A stretch of DNA of 64,000 nucleotides from Odobenus rosmarus divergens (taxonomy: Eukaryota > Chordata > Mammalia > Carnivora > Odobenidae), in NCBI RefSeq assembly GCF_000321225.1, contig NW_004450380.1:1044850-1108849 (forward strand), written 5' to 3'. Below are positions 23,501 to 35,569 of this stretch, one piece after another. Every line of letters starts with the position of its first letter. Within the stretch, counting starts at the first letter, position 1. Under the pieces are notes generated by a model. It made no database searches and had not been told where the DNA came from. It worked only from the letters and a program-made list of their open reading frames with translations. A program made the position numbers and the translations under genes.

Positions 23501-23504
23501 ATTT

Positions 23505-23745
23505 GCATAGCATTTCACAATTTACAAAGTGGGTTTACATACAGCATCTCACTTATTTTTTTAATTTATTTTTTTTTTACGGCATCTCATTTAATCCTCA
23601 CCATAATCCCGAGAAGTAGGCATTATTAACCTCCATGTTTAAAGACGACAAAAATGAAGATCAGAGAAGTTATGTGATTTGCCCAGGGTCACACACTAGT
23701 AAAGAAGCAGAATCAAGACTCAAACTCAGGTCTTTTGGCTCCAAG
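23505..23745 (-). repeat. MIR SINE
   Basis: Reverse MIR: CATCTCATTTAATCCTCACCATAATCC, GATTTGCCCAGGGTCACACACTAGTAA, CTCAAACTCAGGTC, TTTGGCTCCAAGTC. A T-rich interruption lies at about 23556-23580. Confidence 0.85.
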
Positions 23746-24889
23746 TCGGATGACCTTCTGGCATATAGATCTCGTAACAAATGCTGTAGGAAATGTTTTA
23801 AATGAGTATACACAGTCATTGAGCTCTAGAAATTTATCGCTCCCCTGGGATCTACATAAGTGCACCCGCCCCCGCCACCAATTTATACTCCGACAAATGA
23901 GGCTTCGAAGGTAAAGACCCAACTACAGATTAGCTTCACATCAGTCAGGAAAGGGGGTGAGAGAGAGCTCAGGGAAGGTGCTAGGGAAGCTATGGGCTCT
24001 AACAGATATCTGACCAGGTCACAGACAATATGCTAATGAAGGAAGTACTACAACAGTGATATTAGCTAATAGGAACCTCACATGGAACACGCATACATGT
24101 ATGTTTATAAAGGACATGGAATGGGTGAAATCTTTCAGAGATGTAGAGGGTTGCTCTCACACCTAGGAGCTGGATTTAAAACTCTGGACTCCACAGCCTG
24201 GTCCATGAAAGCAGGATTCTACTTTTTCTTTTTGCACACTTGCTGTATAATACAGCAATAAGGAGGCAAGAAGAGAAATTCTGTGGAAATTTTTTTGTCT
24301 CGTGGTATTACGGTGTGATCTGAATGAAAGGAAGAAAATATGTGACTAATTATGGCATTATTACTCTTTGTAATGGTCTAAAAACGATCTCCCTTTAAAG
24401 TGATTTTTAAAAAGGTTTTCTCCATTCCCCATTCTAAACTTGGTTTATGGGTTAAAATTTGCAAATAAATGAATACAGTACCACCCATAAAAATGACAGA
24501 TAGGAGGAAAATCTGACTGCAGTTATACTAACTCACTGTATGATCAATTTTTAAGTAAGGCATCCGTCCCATACAGTGAGATGCTGCTATTACCAGACAT
24601 AACTTTGTTTGCCTAAAAATCTGATCACACTTAGGAGGGGAAAAAAGCACCAAATCTTCGAACAGTCAAGTACATAAAATTGTCTAAAAAGCACTGAAAA
24701 CAAAACCGAGGTTAAGAACTTTATATGTAACTCAACCAAACAGAATGTAGCAATATATGTCAAAAAGAAAACGTATGGAACATTACAGAATAAGAGAAGA
24801 AAAAAGGAACACTGAAAACATATAGAGTATAAACATAGTTATGATTTGGGCAAGTGTTTAATTGTTGGTACATAATACATCAAAAAATA
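23746..24889. other. Intronic DNA, no feature seen
   Basis: AT-rich; nothing recognised. Confidence 0.55.
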
Positions 24890-25090
24890 GGGGTGCCTGG
24901 GTGGCTCAGTCAGTTAAGACTCCGACTCTTGATTCAGGCTCAGGTCATGATGTCAGGGTCATGGGATTGAGCCCCGAGTCGGACCCCGTGCCCAGTGAGA
25001 AGTCTGCTCTAAAGCAGACTTCTCTCTCCCCCTTTCCCTCTGCTCATGCGTGCTCTCTCTCTCTGAATAAAATCTTAAAACACATACACA
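24890..25090 (+). mobile_element. CAN-SINE, older subtype
   Basis: GGGGTGCCTGGGTGGCTCAGT, CCGACTCTTGATTCAGGCTC, TCATGGGATTGAGCCCC, CT-rich part, AATAAAATCTTAAAAC. A 14-base stretch, AGTCTGCTCTAAAG next to CAGACTTCTCT, forms a small inverted pair. Target-site duplication CATCAAAAAATA (24879-24889) and CATTAAAAAATA (25091-25102). Antisense to AKT3. Confidence 0.94.
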
Positions 25091-25434
25091 CATTAAAAAA
25101 TAACAATTCATCTTCCTTTTGTGAAAAAGGGAGAAATTTGGGATTTTTCTGAGTAAGGAGAGGATACTTGCAAAAGAACTTTTCTTGGGAAGATGAATCT
25201 ATCCTAAGCATTGTTTTCAAATGCTCCAGAGAGGAGAATATGTGAAGGCAAGAGATCAATTAGGAGACTGTCAAAATAGTCCAGGCAGGAACTGATGAAG
25301 AACTGAACTAGGATGGTAGCAGCGAAACCGCACAGTAAGGGAAACAAGACAATACCTTGCTGACCGACAGACTCACGGAGGGAAAAGCATGGTCTGCCTG
25401 CTGATGCACCCCTTCTATTATGACCAGGTAGGTT

Positions 25435-25985
25435 CCTTTTTTTATCAAATACTAATTGGGACACCCAATGCTTAAAAGCCTCCAATGGTTTCCGACTGGT
25501 TTCCATTAAAAACATCAGACTGGTATTCAAGACCTTTTAGGAGCTGATTACAATGTATCTAATCTTGTTTTTTCTCCAACATGAATTCTCTATCTACTTA
25601 GGATATGGCCTCTTCTATTCACAAAATAAGCTACTCCTTAATTCCGGACTTCATACCCTTGCTTATGTTGTTAACCTCACTGTGAATGTCCCTCTTCTTC
25701 CAAAAACTTAAATATCACCCATCATTCAGAGCTCCTGTTAAAATTCTCCCCTAGTCACCCTAGCTTACTTTTACCTATTCTCTCAACTTATACAGCCATT
25801 TATTTTCTATAAAATTCATTCTGGCAACCGATCTCATCTCTCCTCCCATTGCTGTGTGTTCTTTGTGTATGTCTTCCAGAGTCAATGACAAAGCCCTACA
25901 TTCGAAAATTGTATCTTATACTCCTTTTAGTGTTTAGTATGGTTCCAATGGTCGATAAACCCTTTAAAAGTAAGCTATTCTGATC
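25435..25985 (-). repeat. L2 LINE fragment
   Basis: Reverse L2 order: CTCCAATGGTTTCCGACTGG, TTCAAGACCTTTTAGGAGCTG, CATCATTCAGAGCTCCTG, CCCCTAGTCACCCTAGC, TTGTATCTTATACTCC. Confidence 0.65.
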
Positions 25986-25989
25986 TCTT

Positions 25990-27060
25990 GTAATCCTTCT
26001 ATCTTTACATAGTATAGAGTTAGTCTAGATTTATAGGGTTGTCATTCTAGGTTGTATTATACATGATGTAAGACTATGAACCAAGCCACAAGCAATTTCT
26101 CTATCCCCATGAGCAGCCACAGTGGAGACATTAGTAGAAACCAAGTGATTTTTCTACATATTTAAAGTGTCTGTGTCTAATATTTATTCAGAGGTAAAAA
26201 TGGTTTTTTGGTAGGTTTAAGCCCCCAAATTTCCTTACTTTCTTACAAAGAGAAGAAGAAAAATAGGTTAGTGCATAAACATTTCACTTCATTTTTAAAA
26301 TTGGCCTAAGAAATGTAGACTGACCTATTTTTTTGAAAAAAGGACTGCAGAAAGGTTTCAGAGAGGAAAGAGATATCTATCGTCAGAGTTGGCCAAAATT
26401 TGCAACATGGAATAAGGAAGAATCTAGGAAGCGATGCTAGGGACCCAGGCTGGACCTCTCCCTTCCTCCCACTGAGAGTAAAAGGAAGTAGATCAAAAGT
26501 AGGATGAGCCCCAAGACATACGGAGAGATGTTCAAATTCTTCGCTGAGGAACTGTTTTACTTTGGAGTTGGGTTGGTCACTGTCAGAATGTTGGAGACCC
26601 TGACTCTTGAGTAGACCAGCTATTGCGCTCAAAGCACGTTGAGTGCAGCTTTGTGTCAGTGCTGGTGTATATGGACCCTGTGTTACTTTTCAGTCATGAT
26701 ATAATGTTTGCCATGCGAAGATCATCTCAGTCTATAATGAGCAACTGACCAAATCATAATTCTGATCAGAGATGCACTTTGCTTGAAAACAATTACTATT
26801 TTACTTACATGGCCACAGTACTATCTTTAGAAGGCACCTTCACGTACAGTTCGTATTTGATCCACCCAAAGGATGAAGATCAAAGATTTTTATCTACATT
26901 TCAGGGGGCCTGGAGAGTTTACATTCTGCATGCCAAAGGCTATCTAGCAATTTAAAGTATTGGAACTCTGACCCCAAATCAGATCTTCAATCTAGGGAAA
27001 ATGGCACCGAATGGGTGAGGGGGAGGGAAATAAAATGTAAATGATAAGAGAGAAATTTGA
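25990..27060. other. Intronic DNA, no gene seen
   Basis: Nothing recognised. A 108-aa minus frame at 26306 has no family likeness. Confidence 0.55.
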
Positions 27061-27063
27061 ATT

Positions 27064-27170
27064 CTAACCTCGATTCTTGGCTACCACTACCTACTATAGC
27101 AACCTTAAACAGATCACTGAATTTCTAAAGCCTCCTTTTTCTCATCTAAAACAGGAAAAATCTGGACTAG
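27064..27170 (+). repeat. MIR SINE fragment
   Basis: GATTCTTGGCTACCACTACC, AAACAGATCACTGAATTTC, TTTCTCATCTAAAACAGG follow MIR order. Confidence 0.6.
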
Positions 27171-27174
27171 ATGT

Positions 27175-27800
27175 TTTCAGACATTCATTCAAAAATGGTT
27201 ATTAAGCCCTAATATGAAGGCACTAGGAGATATAAGGTAAAGAACACTAGGCTCTTTACCCTAAAATACCTTGCAGATTGGTAGATGAGACATAACACAT
27301 GAACAAATAACCCAAAAACAATGTGCTAACAACAAAAGAGAACAGCTTTGTGAGGGGCAGGGAGGACTGATTTAGCAAGGACTGAGACTGGGAATTTAAA
27401 CCTGAATTCTTAAAGGATGCAAAAAAACCCATCCAGACAAATAGAGGACAGAAAGTCGGTCCAGTCAGAGAGAACAGCATAAACAAAATCTCAGAGCAGA
27501 AGAGCCGTGGAGTTTGCCAAAGTGTGACCGGCCGGCAGAAGACACAGGAGGCAGGAGTTGAAAGCAGAGGTCAGACTGAGGAGGTCCCCACAGGACACAC
27601 TGAGGAGGCTGGGCTTCTTCCAGAAGGCAGTGAGAAACCAGGGCAAATGGCACAGTCAGAACTTAACTGTACAAGGGCCACTGTGTCAGTCGCGAGAAGT
27701 AAGGGTGGACAGGGCAGAACCTAGAGGCAGGGCGTCTAGTTAAGAGTCTCTAGTAGAGACGGTGAGTGCTTGCTCTAGGGTGATTACAGGCAAGAATGGA
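27175..27800 (+). repeat. Probable L2 LINE fragment
   Basis: ACATTCATTCAAAAATGGTTATTAAG, GCACTAGGAGATATAAGG, AATACCTTGCAGATTGG, AGAGAACAGCATAAACAAAATC, AGTGAGAAACCAGGGCAAATGG resemble L2 3' sequence. The 60-76-aa frames here are not genes. Confidence 0.6.
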
Positions 27801-28150
27801 CAGAAGTTCAGAAAATAAGAACTCAGTAGAAACTCAGTAAAAACAAACTCAGTAGAAACAAATGCACTGGGAATGGGGTGACGATGTGGAGGAGGGGGCA
27901 AGGCATGGAATGATTGGGTCCAGGCTTCTGCTCAAGAAAGAACTGACATACCCAATACAGGGGGGGGAACCGACAAGATTATCCTGAATTCCACTTAGGA
28001 CAGGTTGGGGCCCAGAAATACCTGGGGAGAGATGTCCAGGAGCCGGCTGAGTACAGCACCTTAGTGCGCAGGAGAGAGGCCTGCCCTGAAGATACGTCTT
28101 ATGGGAATAAGCTGCCCATGGGTGGGAACTGAAGCCTTCCAAGTGAATGT

Positions 28151-28151
<1 letters not shown>

Positions 28152-28189
<38 letters not shown>

Positions 28190-28197
28190 ACACACAC
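28152..28197. repeat. CA dinucleotide repeat
   Basis: About 23 CA units with one G interruption near 28185. The Cys-Val-rich minus-strand frames across it (up to 199 aa, 27849-28448) are products of the repeat. Confidence 0.97.
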
Positions 28198-28199
28198 CC

Positions 28200-28840
28200 C
28201 CAGGGAGAGAGTACAGAATGAGAAGCGTCCTTGGCCAGAACCCACTGAGATACCACAATCCACACAACAGGCAAAGGAAGAATAGCAGGAGAGAGAGACA
28301 TCCCAGAACATTCATGCCAAGAGAGAAACGGGGACCAAAAGTATGAAATGCAGCCCGAGGTGTCGACCCAGGAAAAGAACAACTGAAAAATGTCTGCTCG
28401 TCTGAGCAGGTAAGTGGTCCCTGGAGAACTTCCGGAGATTGGTTTCAATCAAGTGACTGAGAGAGAAAGCGAGACGGCAGTGGATTAAGAGAAACAAGGA
28501 ACATACACCATCTTTGGGGGAACTTTAGATCAGAAAGGAAGAAAGGTGAAAGTTAGTGAAGATTGGAAAGAGGGATTCCAAGTCCCTACCGGTTCTCCTA
28601 CTTCCCTTTTTCATACGGATAAAAAGCCTATTTTGGTCAAATTCCAGTAAAACCCACATATATTAAATTTGAAGTCACATTTTTAATTACCAGGAAAAAC
28701 AGGGGACTCATGTAGCTCTCAGTGGAATATACATATATAACGTTTCCCAACACACCTTAGAAATACGTGGTAAAACCATCTCTTTTTTCGCTTACTCAAG
28801 GGGGCCAGGGCCAGAGGGGAACTGTTGGCCAAATAACCCT
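28200..28840. other. Intronic DNA, no feature seen
   Basis: Nothing recognised beyond the repeat to its left. Confidence 0.5.
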
Positions 28841-28844
28841 TCCT

Positions 28845-28985
28845 TGCTCCAACTCTTCCTTCTCTTAATGTCTCATAAAAACATTCTTTGTCCCCCTCAG
28901 CCTGGAATATCCTTCTCCCCTACTTTACTTAACTCCTATTCACTCTGCAAGGGTCTGCTCAAACTGCCCCTCACAGAACCACAGC
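28845..28985 (-). repeat. L2 LINE fragment
   Basis: CCCTCAGCCTGGAATATCC, CTCCTATTCACTCTGCAAGG, CTGCTCAAACTGCCCC: reverse L2. Confidence 0.65.
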
Positions 28986-29089
28986 ATGTAGGAGACAAAA
29001 GGGCCTTGAAGTTCGTTACATCCGAGTGTTCCCACAACGCTGAGAGCTTCAGAGAATGACCCATCCATGGTCATACTCCTGCCTTGTGG

Positions 29090-30988
29090 CAAAGCTGAAC
29101 TTGGAACGACTTCTTCAACCAGCGTCCATTTCACTATGCCTCATCTCTGCACGGCAGCTTAAGATCGTGGTAAGTCAAGTTTTAAGAACCATCAGTCTTA
29201 AACAGTTTATTTGGTCTAAGACCCAGGTTAACACACTTCTGAAAACGAAGGAGCGGTCTACAACTTCACTTGTTTGTTTGAGTCAATTACCTACAACTAC
29301 TTGATTATACGAGTGAAGATTACAGATGTCGACTAATATTTATATCGTGGATAGGCTGTCAGTCACTAAATAGGATCTGTCCCCCGGAGTGTAGCCTTGA
29401 TTCCAGCCTCTGCCAGTGGAAGTGTTGGAGCAGATGTGGACAGACTGTGACATACAGTATGTCTTTAAAACTTGCTGGGGTGTGAAATTTCATAAGGTCA
29501 AAAAATGCTGCATTTTGATCAGCAGACACAGGAGTTCTGTACTTCTGTAAATTATTTCAGACAAACCAATACCATTTGCTAGTAAAATAGAGAAACTAAG
29601 AACTGTACTGGCTTTATGTAGGAGATAACGTGTGCTGCTAGTGTTTTAAAGGCCAATTTCTATCACTTTAAAGCAAATGCTCATCCAAAAGTCTCTAGAA
29701 TGAAAATGCGCTCTTAAATCAACGCAAAATACAAGATACTATTTCATTTGACAACAGGGTTTTAAAAATCATTTTCTACTAAAAGAAAGCCATAAATATC
29801 TAATGAGCATTCTGGTGGGGGGAAAAATGGTTTCCTTAACTAATACATACATATTAACAGTCTTCTCACTTCTTAAAAAATGAAATCCCTACCTAAAAAT
29901 CCATTTATAGAAAGAGAGGTGTCTGGGTTGGTTGGTTTGTTTTTTAAGTTAGTATTCTTGCCACTCAACTGATTTCAGAAACCCTTTGGTTTACTGCTTT
30001 ATCTTATTCTTTAAAAAAATTAAAAGACAGTATCCATAAAAAAGGCTGGGGCTCTATCCAATTTTAAAACGACTTTTCTAACATTCAAGGACTTTTGTTA
30101 TCTTGCATTTTTTTTCTGCTCCTATTTGATATTATTCATTTTAATTTTTTTGCTTCAATCTTTACCTCCTATCTGTTTCAGATGTAGCTAACAGAAAACA
30201 ACATATAACCAAAATCAAAATTAAGAATGGTGTCTGGCTAAAGATTTTATCTCAATGGTACAGACTTTAGCTCTTATGCAAGTTTATTTTAACCTAACAT
30301 TACTTTTTCAAATGCTTTATTTCTGAGTTAACACCGGACAACCCTTTCGTTGATTCATGAGTCCTACAGCCAGCCTGAAGAGCCTGGTCGTAACACAGCA
30401 AGGATAACTGTTGCCAGAATCACCAGCAGCAGCATCTTTCAGTTTATTCTTGGCTATGGTCAAGAAAATATATAATTCCTAAATAAATTTTCATTACAAA
30501 CATTTTTCTTAGATACTTGTAAGGAAGAAAAATTTAACTTCAAACATAAAATCTCCCCAGAAAACAATTTCTGAAGTAAATCACTTGTTTCTCCTCCTAT
30601 GATCAACAAAAAGAGCTAAGATCATGACAGTAAACTGATTAGAAATGTAACCAGGTCCTGCAACAACCTTAACAACCAAGTTCACTTGGCAACCGAGTTC
30701 AAAGGTCCCTGTTTACATTTATAAAGAAAAAACTTGAGGTACATATTTGGGGAATCGTATTTATCACATTTAAGTTCTATATTCAACTAAATTGTATTAT
30801 GTAAGACCATATATCATCAATAATCCCTATGCTAAAGAACTGAAATTGTATCAAAGCTGAAAACTTCCCTGCACTTAAATACAAGCCTAAACTTTTTCAT
30901 GGGCTTCTCCTATACTGTAAGATAGCTGACACATGAGGTCATACAAATAAATAAATACAAGGTGAATCAACAATTATAATGAACTTAC
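29090..30988. other. Repeat-poor intron 3 end next to exon 3
   Basis: No named repeat. Intron sequence near the donor of exon 3 may hold splicing signals, but none is shown by eye beyond GTAAGT. Confidence 0.5.
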
Positions 30989-31114
30989 TTGCCACTGAAA
31001 AGTTGTTGAGGGGATAAGGTAAATCCACATCTTGAGGTTTCTCTTTATATCCTATGAATGAGCCATCTGTCTTCAAAAGGAAATATCTTGGCCTCCAGTT
31101 TTTTATATATTCTC
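30989..31114 (-). CDS. AKT3: AKT3 coding exon 3 (PH domain, first half)
   Basis: This 126-bp minus-strand block encodes residues 16 (last two bases of G16) to 58 (first base of K58) of the PIP3-binding PH domain. Visible are [30 protein letters not shown] and [11 protein letters not shown]. It holds E17, R23, R25 and N53, positions known in the AKT family to line the phosphoinositide pocket; E17K is the known activating change. The LPYP stretch is one residue shorter than the matching part of AKT1, as expected for AKT3. The donor is GTAAGT at 30983-30988 and the acceptor AG is at 31115-31116. Exon phase (2 bases in, 1 base out) joins exactly to the exon at 3001-3112. The frame is open and unchanged in all expected motif positions I could check. 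Confidence 0.97.
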
Positions 31115-31144
31115 CTACATGAGGAAAGCATGCATGTTAATGCT
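31115..31144 (-). promoter_or_regulatory. AKT3: 3' splice site of AKT3 exon 3 with upstream decoy AG
   Basis: On the minus strand the real acceptor reads CTTTCCTCATGTAG before the exon. A second AG sits 28 nt upstream (31143-31144) after a stronger pyrimidine run, TTTTTTTCCCCAG. A branch-point-like CATTAAC lies between them, 22 nt before the real AG, which would explain why the nearer AG is used. Use of the decoy would shift the frame and meet a stop within exon 3. Confidence 0.7.
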
Positions 31145-33960
31145 GGGGAAAAAAATGAACAGCAGCTTTTATGTGAAAAATAAATTATGGTACAATATAT
31201 GTCCCACAACACTGGCCTCTAAAAATTTAGTTAGGCAATTTTCTTTTAACTTAGCTTACAAAAGAAAATACATAAGCCTGCAATTAAGATTCAATAAAAA
31301 CTCAAACATGTTTTGTTTTTAATGATTTCACACTTTGATAATTCATTTGCACCATTATTTCTTCAGAGAATCATTCATCTGAGTACCCATTTTGTTCAGT
31401 TTTTCATTTTATCAGATGGTTGTTAGAGCATATTTCAACCATTTTAAAAAGCCTTGGTAAATCATCCACACACAGTATCAAGGAATTTCGATGAAAAACA
31501 CTTATCATAAGGAGGAACATGAAATAGATGTTTATCTTCCATGTACTACTAATTGTGTCATTTTTTAAGAAGAAAGGGGGAAAAGTCTTTTCATTGTTAA
31601 ATCTCGATCATAACTTGTTTAAACAACATTTTATTGTTCTGAATAGGGAAATTATCTTCTGTAAAATGCTGTAAATAAGTCAAGGAAATGAAAGAACATG
31701 GGTTAACAGAGCTTAAAAACCACACACACACTCACACAAACAGTAATAACTGTAAGAACACATGGTACTAGGCCAAGCACATAGTAGTCAATAAATGCAT
31801 ATGTATCAAATTTTGATACAAACTATCACCTAGCTATCAAAATACACATTTTTAGCAACGAGATCACAAGCTGCTTACCTAAGAAGCGACTTGACTGAAT
31901 TTTAAGAAACAGAGGTGCTCCATGACACCATAAGAGATGGAAGGCTATCTGGTCTCAAAATTGTCAGTTCTCTACTGGATATTTCTACCTGGTTCTTCGA
32001 TCTCAAATGCTGAATCAGAGTCCTGCAAGAAACTGAACCCAGTTCCAAGTTCCCTACAAGTCAGCTTCTTCCCTGGACCCCAGCTGCCCAACTCAGGCTA
32101 ACATGGGGCTGGTTCCCTCTCCTTCGGCTAGGCCAGCGCTGCCTTCACAAGTCTCTCATTTAGCCCAACCCAAAGGGGGCCCCTCACGCCTTGCCTTTCT
32201 GCTGTGGTGCTGTGCCGGCCCCCTGCCTTGCTGTCCCCCCTTCCATCCTCATGCATCTATCCCCTCCAGATTAATCCTGTGTACCACTTTGATCTACGTC
32301 GTTTTCTGCTCAAAAATATTCTGACTCTTTCTGTTTAGTACAACTCTCTCAGCATAAAACGTAAGCAACTCCATAGTCTCACCCCAACATACATTTCAGA
32401 TATGGGGTGTGCCTCTGGATCAGCAATTCTCAAGCTCTTTACCTCACCCCTCTTTACACCCTTAACCTTCACTGACAACTCCAACAATCTATTTAGGTAG
32501 ATTATGTCTATGTCTACTATATTAGGAACTGAAAAGAAAATTTAAATGCCTTTATTACTTCCTTTAAAAATAACAATAAACTCATTACGTGTAATATAAC
32601 TATCCTATTTTTATGAAAATCATTATATTTTCTAAAACAAAAAAAAAATCAGCAAAAGAGAACTTCTTTCCATTAAAAAAAAAAATCTCTTTTGATGTTT
32701 GGCTTCACAGAAGATAGCCAGGTTCTCATATCTGCCTCTGTATTCAAGCTACTGTGGTATGTTGTTTTGGTTTAAAATACAGGAAAGAGATCTGGCTCAA
32801 CAGATATGCAGCCAGAATGGGCAGGAGTATTGGGATAGTTACGGCTCTCTTTCTTTGAGGTTTTCTGAAAGGTTAACTGCAGTGTGGAATTTGAAACCAT
32901 GTCAAGAAACCTACTGTTACGTGAAAATCCATTGGTCTCTATTACACATTGAATGAATCTTTTACACACTATGCATGATTTTGCAACATCAGACATGGAT
33001 CCTTTAGAAAACACTGCTTCACTGAGTTATACTGATCTTCCAAGCGTTGACACATTTGGTTAGGCAAGTATCATCAGAAAAGTAAGCACTGGGAAGCCAT
33101 CAAGCTCACAATGGCAGATATGTTCTCATTTTTGCTTCAAAACTTGATTTTCCCCATTGGTCCTAATTACTGTCAGTTCTTTTTCCTTGAAGTGATATAC
33201 TTCTACTGCCCACCCTAGTGCTTACCACTTGGTAGATGTTGAATAATAATCTATCAAATGAACTAAGACATGAAGGAGATGCATACAAATATCACTCCAG
33301 CACATAAAAAGCACTTAAAGGGAAAGAAAAAGAAAACCTGACTCCTCTCCTCACTTCGCTTTAGTGAAAATATATGGCCCTAAGGTTAATAAACACATGC
33401 CAAATTTACAAAACCAGAATGTTAAATTCACACTTCCCATTACAAAGATGAAGTAAGTTCCTTTTTTGATTGTACTTAATTTTTCCATTTTTACTTATGG
33501 ACTCCAACATAAAATTTAAAATCATTAGATATTAAATATCTAATTAGTAATATCATATTTGGATTTCAAATGCTCCTGCAAAACAATAACAGATTCATAT
33601 TGGTATCAGATGCTCTATCAAGCTAAAAAATAAGCAATAGTTTAATAAGTATACAAAAGATAAAAAAAAATTCATCTAAAAAATTTAAAAGAAGCAAAAT
33701 GGGATAGCACTATTTCTTATTGTATGAAAGTACTGAAAACACATATTCAAGAAATATGAAATTAAAAGAAATAAACATCAAATTTTCATTTCTAAGAATA
33801 ATTTCCTGTCAGTCACTAATGCTGTCATGCTCAGTTGAAAGACACAAGACACCATCACATAAATCTTCTATCTTTTTTGTTAAACAAATCTTAGGAAATT
33901 TAGAATATTTTATGTGGTCTACAGCAAGAATTCTGGCTGCCAGAAAGTTCTTTTAAAAAA
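31145..33960. other. Intron 2 next to exon 3, repeat-poor
   Basis: Only faint traces of old repeats: a MIR-like end at 31755-31800 (AGGCCAAGCACATAGTAG) and an L2-like end near 33220 (TTACCACTTGGTAGATGTTGAATAA). 32100-32300 is C-rich with a 73-aa frame that has no family likeness. Confidence 0.5.
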
Positions 33961-33968
33961 AATCTATT

Positions 33969-34172
33969 GGCGCGCCTGGGTGGCTCACTCGTTTAAGCGT
34001 CTGCCTTCAGCTCAGGTCATGATCCCAGGGTCCTGGGATCGAGGCCCGCATCAGGCTCCCTGATCGGCAGGAAGCCTGCTTCTCCCTCCCCCACTCCCCC
34101 TGCTTGTGTTCCCTCTCTCGCTGTCAAATATATAAATAAAATCTTTAAAAAATAAATAAATAAATATAAATA
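33969..34172 (+). mobile_element. CAN-SINE, arctoid type
   Basis: GGCGCGCCTGGGTGGCTCACT, GTCTGCCTTCAGCTCAGG, TGATCCCAGGGTCCTGGGATCG, CACTCCCCCTGCTTGTG, then AAATAAATAAATA tail. Target-site duplication AAAATCTATT at 33959-33968 and 34173-34182. Antisense to AKT3. Confidence 0.96.
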
Positions 34173-34200
34173 AAAATCTATTATGTGTCCCTGACATATT

Positions 34201-34222
34201 ACATTACATTACATTACATTAC
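34201..34222. repeat. ACATT microsatellite
   Basis: Four ACATT units and a partial one just to the right of a SINE target-site copy. Confidence 0.95.
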
Positions 34223-34224
34223 AC

Positions 34225-35569
34225 CAAGACAGTGCAGGAGTCATTCGCAGTCAGGAATAAAATTGAAAAGTCAAAATCTACATTGTTGATAAAATAAAAA
34301 GTATTATTTCTCACAAATTTTGATTAATAATTTTGAATTGATTCAGTTAAATCAGTCAAAAATTGTGCTGTCACAGAAAGCTAACAGTGGATCTCCAACT
34401 TTAAGACTCTTGATTTTTGATCGTTGTTTATAATATGAATGGACTTCCTAAGAAGATGTTCAGAACGGAGTACATTTACTTATTTATTTGCTCTGGGTCC
34501 TAGAGACACAGTAGTGGACCAAGAAAATAAGAAACACAAGGACTCGAACTCTTGGACTTTCTATTCCGGTACTACACCAGGTTTCAGGCACCCCCTAAAA
34601 TTCAGAGAAGGCTTCTAAAAACTTCCTGAAAGCAGATCCTTTTTTATAGGTTCCCAGGAATGTTCTCAAGTTCATATAATAGCATGATGTGTTGGCCTAA
34701 TTAAATATTTATTTTCTAGTTCCAAAAGTAGAACTAAGAAGGGATTCTTTTTCTGCCAAAGAACTGGGCCTTACCGAGGACACAAATTCACAAGGTAGGG
34801 AATAAAGCAAAAAAGCAAGCTTTACCGCCCCCTACTAGGCCCAGAAGAGGACAACTCCCAGCTCCAGAGAGTATAAAAAGTCACAGCTTTCCACGATACC
34901 ATGACAGGCCACCGGGCACACTGATGGCAAAGCAGAATTGTTCCTGCCGCGTTGGGGACCTTGTCCAGCTGGTCACGAAAAGGGACCTGAACACTCTCCT
35001 CACTGACCCGGTAGTTGAGGCAGTGAGAGTCTGGATGAGGAACATGTTCTCAAGCCGTTCTAAAAATATGGCCAAAAAGTCCTTGCTTTTACGGGGCGAA
35101 GTGCCCGGAACAAAGGTGCCCTCTCTGCCACGCAGCCTTTTAAGAGAGACTGCTAAAAGTCAATCACATCTTGTATTTTAAACATAGCATTTACACCTAA
35201 ATTTACACATGCTGTATTAAAACCAAGCTGTACCATACTTTGGTATTTATAGCCCATAGGTTTCAACTAATTTAAGAGACAGCTTGGTTGTAACGGGGAG
35301 AAAGTCTTGTTTAAAAAAACAGTAGCATTTATGGGGTACCGATTCAACATTTCTATGTGCTGTCACAATAAACCTTCAGCAAGCGCCACAGCCACACCTG
35401 GATGGGATTTCCAGCACAAACTCTTCCCGACTTTCTATCTCCCTTCATGAAGGGTGCTTTCAATTCTTTCTCACACTCCTTGGCTGAAGGCTTCATGCTT
35501 TTTGAAGTACATGTATTTTGATATTGGAAACAGCATATTTCCCAACAGGGATCCTGATATTTTGGCTTC
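34225..35569. other. Intronic DNA, one unexplained GC-richer island
   Basis: 34840-35165 stands out by composition and has an 85-aa plus frame (34924) and a 64-aa minus frame. I do not recognise either. No A tail or splice pair supports a retrocopy or an exon. Confidence 0.45.

Larger units (their letters stand above)
3113..30988 (-). other. AKT3: AKT3 intron 3, complete
   Basis: 27,876 bp between the two PH-domain exons. It is filled with SINE, L1, L2 and MIR copies, two minisatellites, a CA repeat and a purine tract, listed separately. No further AKT3 exon and no independent gene is supported here. Confidence 0.93.

Noticed and set aside
27849..28448. 199-aa minus-strand frame, the longest in the window
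   Set aside because: It runs through a CA repeat, which removes stops and gives a Cys-Val run; no family motif, and it lies inside AKT3 intron 3.
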